Source: Fundicoccus_A sp052115865
GTDB lineage: Bacteria; Bacillota; Bacilli; Lactobacillales; Aerococcaceae
Length of the DNA: 64,000 nt
Assembly (NCBI RefSeq): GCF_052115865.1
Contig: NZ_JBQKME010000012.1
Coordinates: 16,975-80,974 of the forward strand
Reading direction: 5' to 3'
The notes beneath the pieces were generated by a model. It did not search any database. It was not told where the DNA came from and saw nothing but the letters and a program-made list of their open reading frames with translations. Positions 8,218 through 16,991 of the stretch are shown one piece after another. Position 1 is the first letter of the stretch. Every line of letters starts with the position of its first letter. The position numbers and the translations under genes were made by a program.

Positions 8218-8576
8218 TCCTTTTTCGACCGATATAAAAAATAAAAAATGACGGTTAAAACACTAATAAATATCAATGAACCCAGATCAGTATATGGCGA
8301 AGCAGGGTAGGGTTTTATTAACGCTAGTGACTGTGTAAAATAAATAAGAGCATAGATGACGGTAAGTGATAAAGAGCCGTAGAAGAGATATTTACTTAAA
8401 TTAGCTATTGAAAATTCTAAAGCTAGTCCATGAGTAATAATCGCTAGTAACAATGGAAAATAGGCTTCTCCATAATTGGCAGTGTCTACAGTGAAATAGG
8501 AATATAGTCCTATAATAGCAGCTAGAACCGCAATGATAGAAATTATTCTTAAAAGTCGATAAAAAATAAATATCAC
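8214..8576 (-). CDS. Small hypothetical membrane protein
   Basis: 120 residues, no family recognised. Four hydrophobic segments are visible (about 8-28, 40-60, 65-85 and 100-116), with a short YPASPYTD loop before the last one and a basic RSKKD end, so it is a likely polytopic inner-membrane protein. The first ATG follows a GGAGTGAT ribosome binding site. It sits between the amino acid ABC operon and the rpsF promoter, with its 3' end inside that promoter, so it is probably a separate small transcript. Function unknown. Confidence 0.7.
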   Translation of the reverse strand: MIFIFYRLLRIISIIAVLAAIIGLYSYFTVDTANYGEAYFPLLLAIITHGLALEFSIANLSKYLFYGSLSLTVIYALIYFTQSLALIKPYPASPYTDLGSLIFISVLTVIFYFLYRSKKD

Positions 8577-8602
8577 TCCTTATCTGTCTATTTCTATAAT
8601 TA

Positions 8603-8641
8603 TAACATAAAAAAAACAGAAATCAGTTTTGATTCCTGTTT
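8603..8641 (-). terminator. Terminator of the amino acid ABC operon
   Basis: Arms 8630-8641 and 8614-8625 pair over 12 positions with one mismatch. In the gene sense they are followed by a run of T (8613 down to 8603). Confidence 0.8.
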
Positions 8642-8646
8642 AATCT

Positions 8647-9312
8647 TTATCTCACTTGTTTGTTCCGCTTCGCTAGATAACGGGCAAAAGAAGAGATTGA
8701 ATAATTAATGACAAAATAAATAACCGCTAAAAGACCGTATAAAACGAATACTTGCGAGGTTGCTGTATAACGTCCCATTAGGATACTTGCTTTACCTAGC
8801 ATCTCTTGTAAGGCAATGACGGCATACAAAAAGCTCGTATCTTTTACAACGGTGACAAATTGTGAAATGATCGCTGGTAACATATTTTGGAATGCTTGTG
8901 GTAAAACGATATACCATAAAATTTGTCCAGATGAAAAACCTTGCGATTGTGCGGCTTCAATTTGTCCTGGGTTCACACTATTTAAGCCCCCACGAATGAT
9001 TTCAGCCAGAGCTGCTGTTGTAAAGACGGTAAAACTGACAACACCTGCATCAACAGATTTTAAACGAAAAATCAGGAAAATAACAAAAATCCATAAAATA
9101 TTCGGAACATTTCGCACAATTTCGATATAAGTTGCGGCTAACCATTTTAAGATTTGATTATTTTGATTCCGCATAATAGCTAAAATGGTTCCGAAAATGG
9201 TACTTAATACAATTGCGAAAAACGAAATATAGAGGGTGAGTAAAACACCTTCAAAAATAAATCGCATATTATTATAGGTAAAAACTTCACTCATTTGTTC
9301 AAGAAAAGTCAT
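8647..9312 (-). CDS. Amino acid ABC transporter permease (HisM/GlnP family)
   Basis: 221 residues. Membrane subunit of a polar amino acid uptake system, with about five transmembrane segments and the EAAQSQGFSSGQILWYIVLPQA coupling motif (EAA loop) that contacts the ATPase. It shares this motif pattern with the next permease, so the channel is a heterodimer. Last gene of a four-gene operon (ATPase, solute-binding protein, permease, permease), 12 bp after the previous permease, and followed by a terminator. Confidence 0.93.
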   Translation of the reverse strand: MTFLEQMSEVFTYNNMRFIFEGVLLTLYISFFAIVLSTIFGTILAIMRNQNNQILKWLAATYIEIVRNVPNILWIFVIFLIFRLKSVDAGVVSFTVFTTAALAEIIRGGLNSVNPGQIEAAQSQGFSSGQILWYIVLPQAFQNMLPAIISQFVTVVKDTSFLYAVIALQEMLGKASILMGRYTATSQVFVLYGLLAVIYFVINYSISSFARYLAKRNKQVR

Positions 9313-9324
9313 GCCAAAGCCCCC

Positions 9325-10032
9325 TTATCGAGTATAAGCTTCTTTATTACGTTTCTCTAAATAAGTGGATAATTTAGTAAGTGGGAAACATAATATAAAG
9401 TATAGAAAAGCAGCTGTTGCAAAAGCAGGGACATAATTTAAGTTAAACGATGACCAGCTATTGGCCGTAAACATAATGTCTGCTCCAGAAATAACCGCAA
9501 TTGTCGACGTGTTTTTAATTAAATTAACAACTTGGTTGGTTATTGGGGGAAGCATCGGGTTAATGGCTTGAGGTAAAACAATATACCACATCGTCTCCCA
9601 ATAGCTAAATCCTTGTGATTGCCCAGCTTCAAACTGGCCTTTATTAACTGAGCCAATTCCAGAACGAATCACTTCTGCGATATAAGCAGCATGATATAAA
9701 CCAACACACAAGATGCCTGTTGTATAAGTATCCAAAATAATGCCAACTAAAGGTAAACCATAGTAGACAAAAAAGACTTGGATTAGTAAAGGGGTATTTT
9801 GGAAAAATTCAACATAAATACGCATCAGCGTTCGAATAAAACGATTATTGGCAGCTGAACTAATTCCAATAATAACCCCTAGAATAAATGCAATGATTAA
9901 TGCGCCGATTGATAGTCCAATGGTATAGAAAAAAGATTGAATGAAAAGGGGCAGATCTTCGAAAAGGGCTGCCCATCTTCTCAATGCAAATGGTCCTTCC
10001 TGTAGCCACGAGACTGCAAACACATAAGACAT
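9325..10032 (-). CDS. Amino acid ABC transporter permease (HisM/GlnP family)
   Basis: 235 residues. Second membrane subunit of the importer. The EAGQSQGFSYWETMWYIVLPQAI stretch is the EAA coupling loop, and about five membrane segments are visible. The N-terminal part before the first segment (SWLQEGPFALRRWAALFEDL) is slightly extended. It lies between the binding protein and the second permease with short spacers. Substrate is inferred from the family as glutamine, glutamate, aspartate or a similar polar amino acid. Confidence 0.93.
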   Translation of the reverse strand: MSYVFAVSWLQEGPFALRRWAALFEDLPLFIQSFFYTIGLSIGALIIAFILGVIIGISSAANNRFIRTLMRIYVEFFQNTPLLIQVFFVYYGLPLVGIILDTYTTGILCVGLYHAAYIAEVIRSGIGSVNKGQFEAGQSQGFSYWETMWYIVLPQAINPMLPPITNQVVNLIKNTSTIAVISGADIMFTANSWSSFNLNYVPAFATAAFLYFILCFPLTKLSTYLEKRNKEAYTR

Positions 10033-10071
10033 GTTTAAATTCCTCCTCGTGAAAATGAATTAAGAACTCAC

Positions 10072-10914
10072 TTACTCTGATTCGTCTTCAGTTTCTTCAT
10101 CACCAGCATCTGCTAAACCATTATCAACTAATAGTTTTTCAATCGTTCCATCTTCATACCATTGTTTAATTAAATCATTTAAGTAATTATGTAACTCGTC
10201 ATTACTTAAAGCCGTCGCAATTCCATATTCTTGCGGCGCAAAACCAATGTCTAAAATTTCAGTATCTTCATCTACATAACCTGCTAAAATCGATTTATCC
10301 ACAGAGAACACATTAATACGGTTAGAAGTCAGAGCTGTTTTCAATTCTGGATAAGTTGCTAACTCACTAAAGTTAAATGTTAAACCATCTTTAGCGCCTT
10401 CTTCTTCAATTAATTGTCTGGTAGTAGCTGTTTGAGCAACTCCGATGGTTGTGCCATCTAAACTAGCTAAGTCCGTGTAGCCTGCTTCTTTTTTAACTAA
10501 AAAGCCAACTTCATCGGTAAAATAAGCATCCGTAAAGTTATACGTTAATTTTCTTTCCTCAGTAATAGTAAAAGTAGCAATAACCATATCAATTTCACCA
10601 TTATCTAATAACAAACCACGTGTCTTAGCTGTTACACCAGTAAACTCAATATTGTCTGCACTTCCCGTAATTTCTTCAGCTATTAAACGGGCTAAATCAA
10701 TTTCAAAACCTTCATGTACATTGGTATCTGGATTTAAGAAACCAAAGTGCGGAACATCTTCTTTAATCCCAATCCGCAAGACTCCTCGATCCTTTAAAAC
10801 TTGTACTTGAGCAGGTAGTTCCTCTTCTGCTGAAACCATGCTAACATTTGATGCTGTCACTAAAGTTGATAACATTAATAAACCACTCAATAAATATTTA
10901 AAAGTTTTTTTCAT
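10072..10914 (-). CDS. Amino acid ABC transporter substrate-binding protein
   Basis: 280 residues, SBP_bac_3 family. An N-terminal signal peptide (about 1-29) ends VSMVSA before EEELPAQ, giving a type I cleavage site. There is no lipobox Cys, although Gram-positive binding proteins are normally lipid-anchored. The mature part has the typical DRGVLRIGIKEDVPHFGF start, FEIDLARLIAEEI, the GEIDMVIATFTITEERK ligand loop and YFTDEVGFLVKK. A short acidic tail (DAGDEETEDESE) closes it. It captures a polar amino acid for the adjacent permeases. How it stays at the cell surface is unclear: it may be retained by the acidic tail, by the transporter or by an uncleaved signal. Confidence 0.93.
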   Translation of the reverse strand: MKKTFKYLLSGLLMLSTLVTASNVSMVSAEEELPAQVQVLKDRGVLRIGIKEDVPHFGFLNPDTNVHEGFEIDLARLIAEEITGSADNIEFTGVTAKTRGLLLDNGEIDMVIATFTITEERKLTYNFTDAYFTDEVGFLVKKEAGYTDLASLDGTTIGVAQTATTRQLIEEEGAKDGLTFNFSELATYPELKTALTSNRINVFSVDKSILAGYVDEDTEILDIGFAPQEYGIATALSNDELHNYLNDLIKQWYEDGTIEKLLVDNGLADAGDEETEDESE

Positions 10915-10931
10915 AAATAATCTACTCCTTA

Positions 10932-11660
10932 TTAGTGTGAAATAATTTTACTTAAAAATTCTTTAGCTCTTGGATTTGTCGTTTGTGTAAAGAATGATTC
11001 TGGTTCGCCTTCTTCAATAATCGAACCACGATCCATAAAAATAATTCTATCGGCTACGGAACGCGCAAATCCCATTTCATGTGTTACGACAACCATTGTA
11101 ATATTGGAATCCGATAACTTAATCATCACGTCTAATACTTCTTGTATCATCTCAGGGTCTAAAGCTGAAGTCGGTTCATCAAACAAAATAACTTCTGGAT
11201 GCATATTCAATGCACGGGCAATTGCGACACGCTGTTGTTGTCCACCTGATAGCTGGGCAGGGTATGCCTTAGCTTTATCCGCTAGTCCAACACGTTCTAA
11301 ATATTCCATACCATTTTCTTCTGCTTGTTTTTTGTTGACACCTTGCACTTTTATGGGGGCAAGCGTAATATTATCTAGAACGGTTTTATGTCCGTATAGG
11401 TTGAAATTCTGAAACACCATGGCAACTTTCTGTCGAACCTTTTGAATGGGTGCCTTCTGCTGAGTTAAATCAACTCCATAAACTGTTGCAACGCCATCAC
11501 TCACTTCTTCTAATCGATTCATACAGCGAATCAATGTACTTTTACCTGATCCTGACGGACCAATGATAACCACTTTTTCACCTTCTTCAATATCAAGATT
11601 GATATCTTTCAAGACATGATTGTTATCAAAATATTTGTTGACATTCTTCATGTGAATCAA
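10932..11660 (-). CDS. Amino acid ABC transporter ATP-binding protein (GlnQ-like)
   Basis: 242 residues. ATPase that powers the importer. Walker A GPSGSGKST near residue 35, Q-loop VFQNFNLYGHKTV, signature LSGGQQQRVAIARAL, Walker B VILFDEPTSALDPE and the switch His in VVVTHEMGFAR are all intact. The start is TTG at 11660, nine bases after GGAGG; an ATG three codons later (IHMKN) is a weaker alternative. First gene of the operon, preceded by an AT-rich intergenic region of about 500 bp shared with divergent proB. Confidence 0.94.
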   Translation of the reverse strand: MIHMKNVNKYFDNNHVLKDINLDIEEGEKVVIIGPSGSGKSTLIRCMNRLEEVSDGVATVYGVDLTQQKAPIQKVRQKVAMVFQNFNLYGHKTVLDNITLAPIKVQGVNKKQAEENGMEYLERVGLADKAKAYPAQLSGGQQQRVAIARALNMHPEVILFDEPTSALDPEMIQEVLDVMIKLSDSNITMVVVTHEMGFARSVADRIIFMDRGSIIEEGEPESFFTQTTNPRAKEFLSKIISH

Positions 11661-12161
11661 TTAACAGCACCTCCTTATATTAGATTCCAATTAAGATTAC
11701 CATAAACTTTTAATCTTGAATAGTGTAATTTTCATCTTATTATAATGTTTGTTTTAATTTATTATGATGATATTCTATTTTTGCTTAACAGCTTATGTTA
11801 GATTTTATTACATAAATATTTTTATAAATTCAAAACACAAAGGGCTTTTATTATTAAATCCTTTATTTGATGCCACTAATTTATCTTCAAAATTCAATCT
11901 GAATTGTTAACTTTTCCTTAAGACAAAGAGTTTTATAGATTTTGATGTCAACTTTTATCATCAGTTAATTTTTTCAAAAATAATTTCAAAAATTAATGTA
12001 TTAAATACAGATAAATCCTTATTGAGATAGAAAATACTGATATTTTTTGAAAATATACATTATACATTAAAATATAATTAGAAAATGTAGTTCAATAGGC
12101 AGTAGAATTATTAAGTGATTAATGTATAATGAGCATATTCAAGTCATGAGGAGAATTTTAG
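11661..12161. other. AT-rich divergent intergenic region (ABC operon / proBA)
   Basis: Five hundred bases with no supported gene and strikingly high A+T. It must hold the promoters of both divergent operons. Only the proB -10 box (TATAAT at 12125-12130) is convincing. No riboswitch, T-box or repeat was recognised. Confidence 0.6.
12125..12130 (+). promoter_or_regulatory. proB promoter -10 box
   Basis: TATAAT 32 bp before the proB start. The -35 region at the right spacing is poor. The ribosome binding site GAGGAG follows. Confidence 0.5.
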
Positions 12162-12974
12162 ATGAAGCGGATATTTATTAAAGATTCAAAAAGAATTGTC
12201 ATTAAAATAGGAACAAATACCATCATGCAATCGAAAATGAAGGTGGATTATCAATTTATCGACCGGCTCGCTTATGTGTGCTCAAGCTTACAACAAGCGG
12301 GTAAAGAAATCATTATTGTGACATCTGGAGCCATTGCAGTAGGGGCGACCTCTTTAGGCTATGAGGTTTATCCTACTTCAATCGGCGATCAACAAGCATT
12401 AGCTGCCTTTGGTCAAAGCATTTTGATGGGGCACTACAGTCGCTTTTTTCAATATTACAATCAAAATGTCGCTCAAATTTTACTGACCCGTGATGTGGTG
12501 GATTTTCCCGAATCTTTAAAAAATGTGAGAACGGCGATTAATAGCTTACTTCTAAAAAATATCATCCCTATTATTAATGAAAACGATGCTGTTGCGATTG
12601 ATGAATTAAATCATCTAACAAAATTCGGTGACAATGACACCCTCTCATCTGTTGTTGCAACCATTATTAACGCTGATTTATTGGTAATTATGAGTGATGT
12701 CGATGGATTGTTTACGGATAATCCAATGCGAAATCCTGATGCTGTTAAAATTGATCATGTTAGTGAAATTACCGATGAAATCATTTATATGGCAAGTGGC
12801 AAAGGGTCTGAATTTTCTAAAGGCGGTATGTTAACTAAAATTAAAGCTGCGGAAAATATACTGGAAGCCAATAAAGCGATGATTATTACGCAGGGAGATC
12901 AACCATCTATATTATTTGATATATTAGATGGGGAGAATATTGGCACATTGTTTAAAAAAGAGATATTTAATTAG
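12162..12974 (+). CDS. proB: Glutamate 5-kinase
   Basis: 270 residues. It phosphorylates glutamate to gamma-glutamyl phosphate, the first step of proline synthesis. The amino acid kinase fold is complete (VIKIGTNTIM, IIVTSGAIAVGAT, NENDAVAIDEL, FGDNDTLSSVVA, MSDVDGLFTDNP, KGGMLTKIKAA). The C-terminal PUA domain of longer ProB enzymes (about 365 residues) is absent, as in many Lactobacillales. It starts at ATG 12162 after GAGGAG. proA follows after a 10-bp gap. The pair is transcribed towards the origin, opposite to the flanking conserved genes. Confidence 0.96.
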   Translation: MKRIFIKDSKRIVIKIGTNTIMQSKMKVDYQFIDRLAYVCSSLQQAGKEIIIVTSGAIAVGATSLGYEVYPTSIGDQQALAAFGQSILMGHYSRFFQYYNQNVAQILLTRDVVDFPESLKNVRTAINSLLLKNIIPIINENDAVAIDELNHLTKFGDNDTLSSVVATIINADLLVIMSDVDGLFTDNPMRNPDAVKIDHVSEITDEIIYMASGKGSEFSKGGMLTKIKAAENILEANKAMIITQGDQPSILFDILDGENIGTLFKKEIFN

Positions 12975-12984
12975 GAGGGGTAAA

Positions 12985-14232
12985 GTGACTTATTTAGAAA
13001 CCTTAGGGATGGAAGCGAAAAAAGCTGCAGCTGTATTAAGTTTATTGAAAGCCTCCGAAAAAAATACCGCTTTATTGGCCATGGCGGATGCTGTGTTGGC
13101 TTTTCAAGATGACATTATGGTTGCTAATCAAATCGATTTGGAAAATGGTAAGGAAAATGGTTTGACGGAGGCTTTATTAGATCGCCTGGCATTAACGGAA
13201 AAGCGAATCCAAGGAATGGTGAGTGGTCTAAAGCAAATTGCTAGTTTAGAAGATCCTACTTTGAAAACGGATAGGCAATGGATTAATAACAATCAATTGC
13301 GGATTAGTCGTCGCCGCGTTCCTTTGGGAGTTATCGGAATTATTTACGAATCACGTCCAAATGTAACGGTGGATGCGACGGCTTTATGTTTAAAAGCTGG
13401 GAATGCTGTTATTTTACGGGGTGGAAAAGAGGCCTTAAATTCTAACCAGGCAATTTTAGCAGCTTTACAAAAAGGATTAGCTACTACAAACGTTCCGCAA
13501 ACAGCTGTCCAATTGATTACAGATCCGACACGGGAATTGGCCAGTCAATTTATGCGCTTAAACCAATATGTGGATTGTTTAATCCCACGTGGTGGCGCAG
13601 GTTTAATTCAAGCTGTTTTAAATCAAGCGACCATTCCTATCATTGAAACGGGTGTAGGAAATTGTCATTTATATGTCCATGAGGCAGCTGATTTTAAGAT
13701 GGCGAGGCGAATTTTAGACAATGGAAAATTACAACGCCCTTCGGTATGTAATGCTTTGGAAAATTTGGTAATTGATCGAGCAATTGCTAAAGAATTTTTA
13801 GAAGAAAGCTTGCAAGGTCTAATCGAAGCAGGTGTAGCCATTATGGGGGATGAATCTGTTTTAGAATTCGTTCCTCAAGCTGAATTAGCGACTGATTTGG
13901 ATTATGCGACTGAATTTCTTGATAACAAGATTGCCATTAAGGTTGTGGATAACTATGCTGAAGCCATTGCTCATATTGAAAAATACTCAACAGGGCATTC
14001 AGAGGCAATTATTACGCAAGACTATTCCATTGCACAAAACTTTTTAAATGATATTGATGCGGCTTGTGTGTATGTGAATGCATCGACGCGTTTTTCTGAT
14101 GGTGAAGTATTTGGTTTTGGTGGCGAGATTGGCATTAGCACTCAAAAATTACATGCGCGTGGTCCACTTGGTCTAGAAGCTTTAACATCCTATAAATATG
14201 TTATTGAAGGCGATGGACAAATACGAGAGTAA
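12985..14232 (+). CDS. proA: Glutamate-5-semialdehyde dehydrogenase (gamma-glutamyl phosphate reductase)
   Basis: 415 residues from GTG 12985, the usual ProA length. It reduces gamma-glutamyl phosphate with NADPH to glutamate semialdehyde. The GTG is preceded by AGGAGGGG at 12973-12980, and the product begins TYLETLGMEAKKAA. The frame stays open back into proB, but that part does not match the family. Features include the IGIIYESRPNVTVDA nucleotide-binding region, ILRGGKEALNSN, the catalytic Cys in RPSVCNALENL and the FGFGGEIGISTQKLHARGP C-terminal signature. It is followed by a strong terminator. Confidence 0.97.
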   Translation: MTYLETLGMEAKKAAAVLSLLKASEKNTALLAMADAVLAFQDDIMVANQIDLENGKENGLTEALLDRLALTEKRIQGMVSGLKQIASLEDPTLKTDRQWINNNQLRISRRRVPLGVIGIIYESRPNVTVDATALCLKAGNAVILRGGKEALNSNQAILAALQKGLATTNVPQTAVQLITDPTRELASQFMRLNQYVDCLIPRGGAGLIQAVLNQATIPIIETGVGNCHLYVHEAADFKMARRILDNGKLQRPSVCNALENLVIDRAIAKEFLEESLQGLIEAGVAIMGDESVLEFVPQAELATDLDYATEFLDNKIAIKVVDNYAEAIAHIEKYSTGHSEAIITQDYSIAQNFLNDIDAACVYVNASTRFSDGEVFGFGGEIGISTQKLHARGPLGLEALTSYKYVIEGDGQIRE

Positions 14233-14244
14233 AATAGAAAAACA

Positions 14245-14300
14245 AAAATCCGATCATTTAGATTACGTCCGTTCAACAGTAATCTAAATGGTCGGATTTT
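14245..14300. terminator. Bidirectional terminator between proA and gyrA
   Basis: Arms 14245-14265 and 14280-14300 pair over 21 bp with one G-T wobble. A-run and T-run flanks serve both convergent genes. Confidence 0.92.
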
Positions 14301-14342
14301 TTAAATAGAAATTCATCAAAAGATCTTATGGAATTTTATAGG

Positions 14343-14354
14343 GTGATATTTATT
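14343..14354 (-). repeat. Dispersed AATAAATATCAC motif at gyrA 3' end
   Basis: Perfect 12-mer that includes the gyrA stop codon. Together with the preceding seven bases (GAAGACG) it is identical over 19 nt to the 3' end of the CorC-like gene at 46.25 kb. Confidence 0.6.
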
Positions 14355-16959
14355 CGTCTTCGTCCTCTTCTTGAGAGTCTTCATCGAATTCTTCATCTAA
14401 ATCTTCATCGTCAAAATCGTCCTCATCCATATCCTCATCATCATCGAACTCAAGGCTGTCGTCTAAAAAATCGTCCTCATCGGGTTCTGGAATCTCTGCG
14501 ATTTCTTCATCTTCTGAATATTCAATCTTAGTAATAGAGCTAACAAGTGCATCATCTGTTAATCGAATCATGCGAACACCTAAAGCTTGGCGACCTGTTT
14601 TTGAAATGCTGGCAATATTGAAGCGAATAACGGTACCTTGGTCGGTCATAATCATCAGATCTTCACTACCATCGGTTGTCGTAATGCCGGCTAACTCACC
14701 ATTTTTATCTGTAATTTTTAAGGTTCTAACACCTTTACCACCGCGATTTTTTACCACATATTCGCTGGCATTTGTTCGTTTACCGAAGCCTTTTTCACTT
14801 ACGACTAGTACTTCGTCATTTTCATTCAGAATAGCCGCTCCAATGACAAAGTCATCTTCGCGTAATCGAATACCACGAACACCTGTAGCCGTACGGCCCA
14901 TTGGTCGAACATCCGTTTCTTTAAAGGTGGCTGCATATCCTTTACGTGTACCGATAATAATGTTTTTACTATCATCCGTTACTAGGACATTGATTAGCTT
15001 ATCGTCGTCATTTAATTTAATGGCAATCAAACCATTTTTACGGATGTTAAAGTAGTCGGATGCTTTCGAACGCTTAACGATACCCTTTTTAGTTACAAAC
15101 ATTAAAAAATCATTGATATTTTCTTGATTTTCAGGGTTAACGCGAACAATATCACGAACTTCTTCATCTTTATCCAAGTTTAACAAATTAATGATTGGAA
15201 TACCTTTGGCTGTTCGACCATACTCTGGTACTTCATATCCTTTGGTTTGATAAACTTTTCCAAGGTTTGTAAAGTAGAGCAAGATATCATGGGTTGAACA
15301 AGATAGCATCATTTGAATCGAGTCATCTTGCGAAACGCCCATTCCCTTCACGCCACGTCCACCACGATTTTGAACTTGGAATTCATCTTCAACCATTCGC
15401 TTAATATAGCCATTTTTCGTTAATACAATTAATGATTCTTCTTCTTCAATTAAATCTTCATCATCGATATCAGTTAATTCACCCACCATTAATTGGGTAC
15501 GTCTTTCGTCATTATAGCGATTTTTAATATCAGTTAATTCATCTTCAATGATTTCAAAAACACGCACTTCGCTGGATAGGATTTCATTCAAGCGACTTAT
15601 TAACGCTAATAAATCTTGGTATTCTTGTTCAATTTTTTCACGTTCCAAGCCGGTTAAACGAACTAAACGCATATCTAAGATAGCTTGTGCTTGGATACTT
15701 GTTAAATCAAAACGCTCTATTAAGGTATTACGAGCCGTATCGGCTTCTTGAGAGCCTCGAATGATGGCAATAATTTCATCAATGACATCAAGGGCAATCC
15801 GTAAACCTTCTAAAATATGGGCACGTTCTTCAGCTTTACGTTTTTCAAAAGCTGTTCGACGACGGATTACTTCAACTTGGTGGTCAAGGTATTTACTTAA
15901 AATATCTTTTAGACCAAGTATTTTAGGAATGCCTTTGTCAATCGCCAACATATTCATTCCAAATGTACTTTGGAGAGCAGTATATTTAAATAAATTATTA
16001 ATGACAATGCTCGCACTCATGTCACGGCGCACTTCAATAACAATTCGCATTCCTTCACGACCTGATTCATCAGCCACGTAGGTAATGCCTTCGATTTTCT
16101 TCTCGCGGGCTAATTCTGCAATCCGCTCAACAATTTTAGCTTTGTTGGCACCGTACGGAATTTCAGTAATGACAATACGTTCACGATCTTTACCAATCGG
16201 TTCAATTTCAACTTTACTGCGAACAATAATTTTACCTTTACCCGTTTGATAGGCTTTACGAATACCAGATTTACCTAAGACAATACCACCTGTTGGAAAG
16301 TCAGGTCCTGGTAAAACTTCCATAATTTCTGAAATGGTCACATCAGGATCTTTCATCAAAAGAATTAAAGCATCAATGACTTCACCTAAATTGTGTGGTG
16401 GAATATTGGTTGCCATACCAACTGCAATCCCAGAAGCTCCATTAACTAATAAGTTTGGAAAACGTGCTGGTAATACAACTGGTTCAGTTTCTTCTTGTGA
16501 ATAGTTGTCTTGGAAATCAACCGTGTCTTTGTTGATATCTTTTAACATTTCCAAAGCAATTTTACTCATTCTAGCTTCGGTATAACGCATAGCCGCGGCA
16601 CCGTCACCATCGACAGACCCATAGTTTCCGTGACCGTCAACTAACATTTGACGGTAAGAAAATGGCTGTGCCATCCGAACCATGGCTTCGTAAATCGCAC
16701 TATCTCCGTGTGGATGGTATTTCCCCATAACATCCCCAACGATTCTGGCAGATTTCTTATGCGGCTTATCTGGGGTGACACCTAATTCATTCATCCCATA
16801 TAAAATACGACGATGAACTGGCTTTAAACCGTCACGAACATCCGGTAAAGCCCGTGCGACAATAACACTCATCGCATAGTCTAAAAATGATGTTCGCATT
16901 TCATCGGGAAGATTGATTACTTCAACATCTCTAGGTGTTCCTCCGAATGTTTCACTCAT
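14350..16959 (-). CDS. gyrA: DNA gyrase subunit A
   Basis: 869 residues. Breakage-reunion subunit of gyrase, which introduces negative supercoils with GyrB. The catalytic Tyr lies in AAMRYTEARMSK near residue 123. The quinolone-determining stretch HPHGDSAIYEAMVRM keeps the Ser and Glu found in susceptible homologues. The C-terminal beta-pinwheel (about 505-810) includes the GyrA-box NRGGRGVKGM. Beyond it is an unusually long acidic tail of about 50 residues, almost entirely Asp/Glu (from EDEEIAEIPEPDEDD to the end). Acidic GyrA tails in other species modulate DNA wrapping; this one is longer than most I know. Follows gyrB by 32 bp in the yaaA-recF-gyrB-gyrA operon. Confidence 0.98.
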   Translation of the reverse strand: MSETFGGTPRDVEVINLPDEMRTSFLDYAMSVIVARALPDVRDGLKPVHRRILYGMNELGVTPDKPHKKSARIVGDVMGKYHPHGDSAIYEAMVRMAQPFSYRQMLVDGHGNYGSVDGDGAAAMRYTEARMSKIALEMLKDINKDTVDFQDNYSQEETEPVVLPARFPNLLVNGASGIAVGMATNIPPHNLGEVIDALILLMKDPDVTISEIMEVLPGPDFPTGGIVLGKSGIRKAYQTGKGKIIVRSKVEIEPIGKDRERIVITEIPYGANKAKIVERIAELAREKKIEGITYVADESGREGMRIVIEVRRDMSASIVINNLFKYTALQSTFGMNMLAIDKGIPKILGLKDILSKYLDHQVEVIRRRTAFEKRKAEERAHILEGLRIALDVIDEIIAIIRGSQEADTARNTLIERFDLTSIQAQAILDMRLVRLTGLEREKIEQEYQDLLALISRLNEILSSEVRVFEIIEDELTDIKNRYNDERRTQLMVGELTDIDDEDLIEEEESLIVLTKNGYIKRMVEDEFQVQNRGGRGVKGMGVSQDDSIQMMLSCSTHDILLYFTNLGKVYQTKGYEVPEYGRTAKGIPIINLLNLDKDEEVRDIVRVNPENQENINDFLMFVTKKGIVKRSKASDYFNIRKNGLIAIKLNDDDKLINVLVTDDSKNIIIGTRKGYAATFKETDVRPMGRTATGVRGIRLREDDFVIGAAILNENDEVLVVSEKGFGKRTNASEYVVKNRGGKGVRTLKITDKNGELAGITTTDGSEDLMIMTDQGTVIRFNIASISKTGRQALGVRMIRLTDDALVSSITKIEYSEDEEIAEIPEPDEDDFLDDSLEFDDDEDMDEDDFDDEDLDEEFDEDSQEEDEDE

Positions 16960-16991
16960 CTAACTTACTTCCTTTCTAGGTAAACTAGGCA

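Noticed and set aside
12928..12984. N-terminal extension of ProA into proB
   Set aside because: The frame is open, but the segment has no homology, and AGGAGGGG with GTG 12985 gives the standard 415-residue protein.
14820..16600. Apparent plus-strand reading frames inside gyrA
   Set aside because: They are antisense shadows: low-complexity, no homology, no ribosome binding sites, and gyrA is fully conserved through them.
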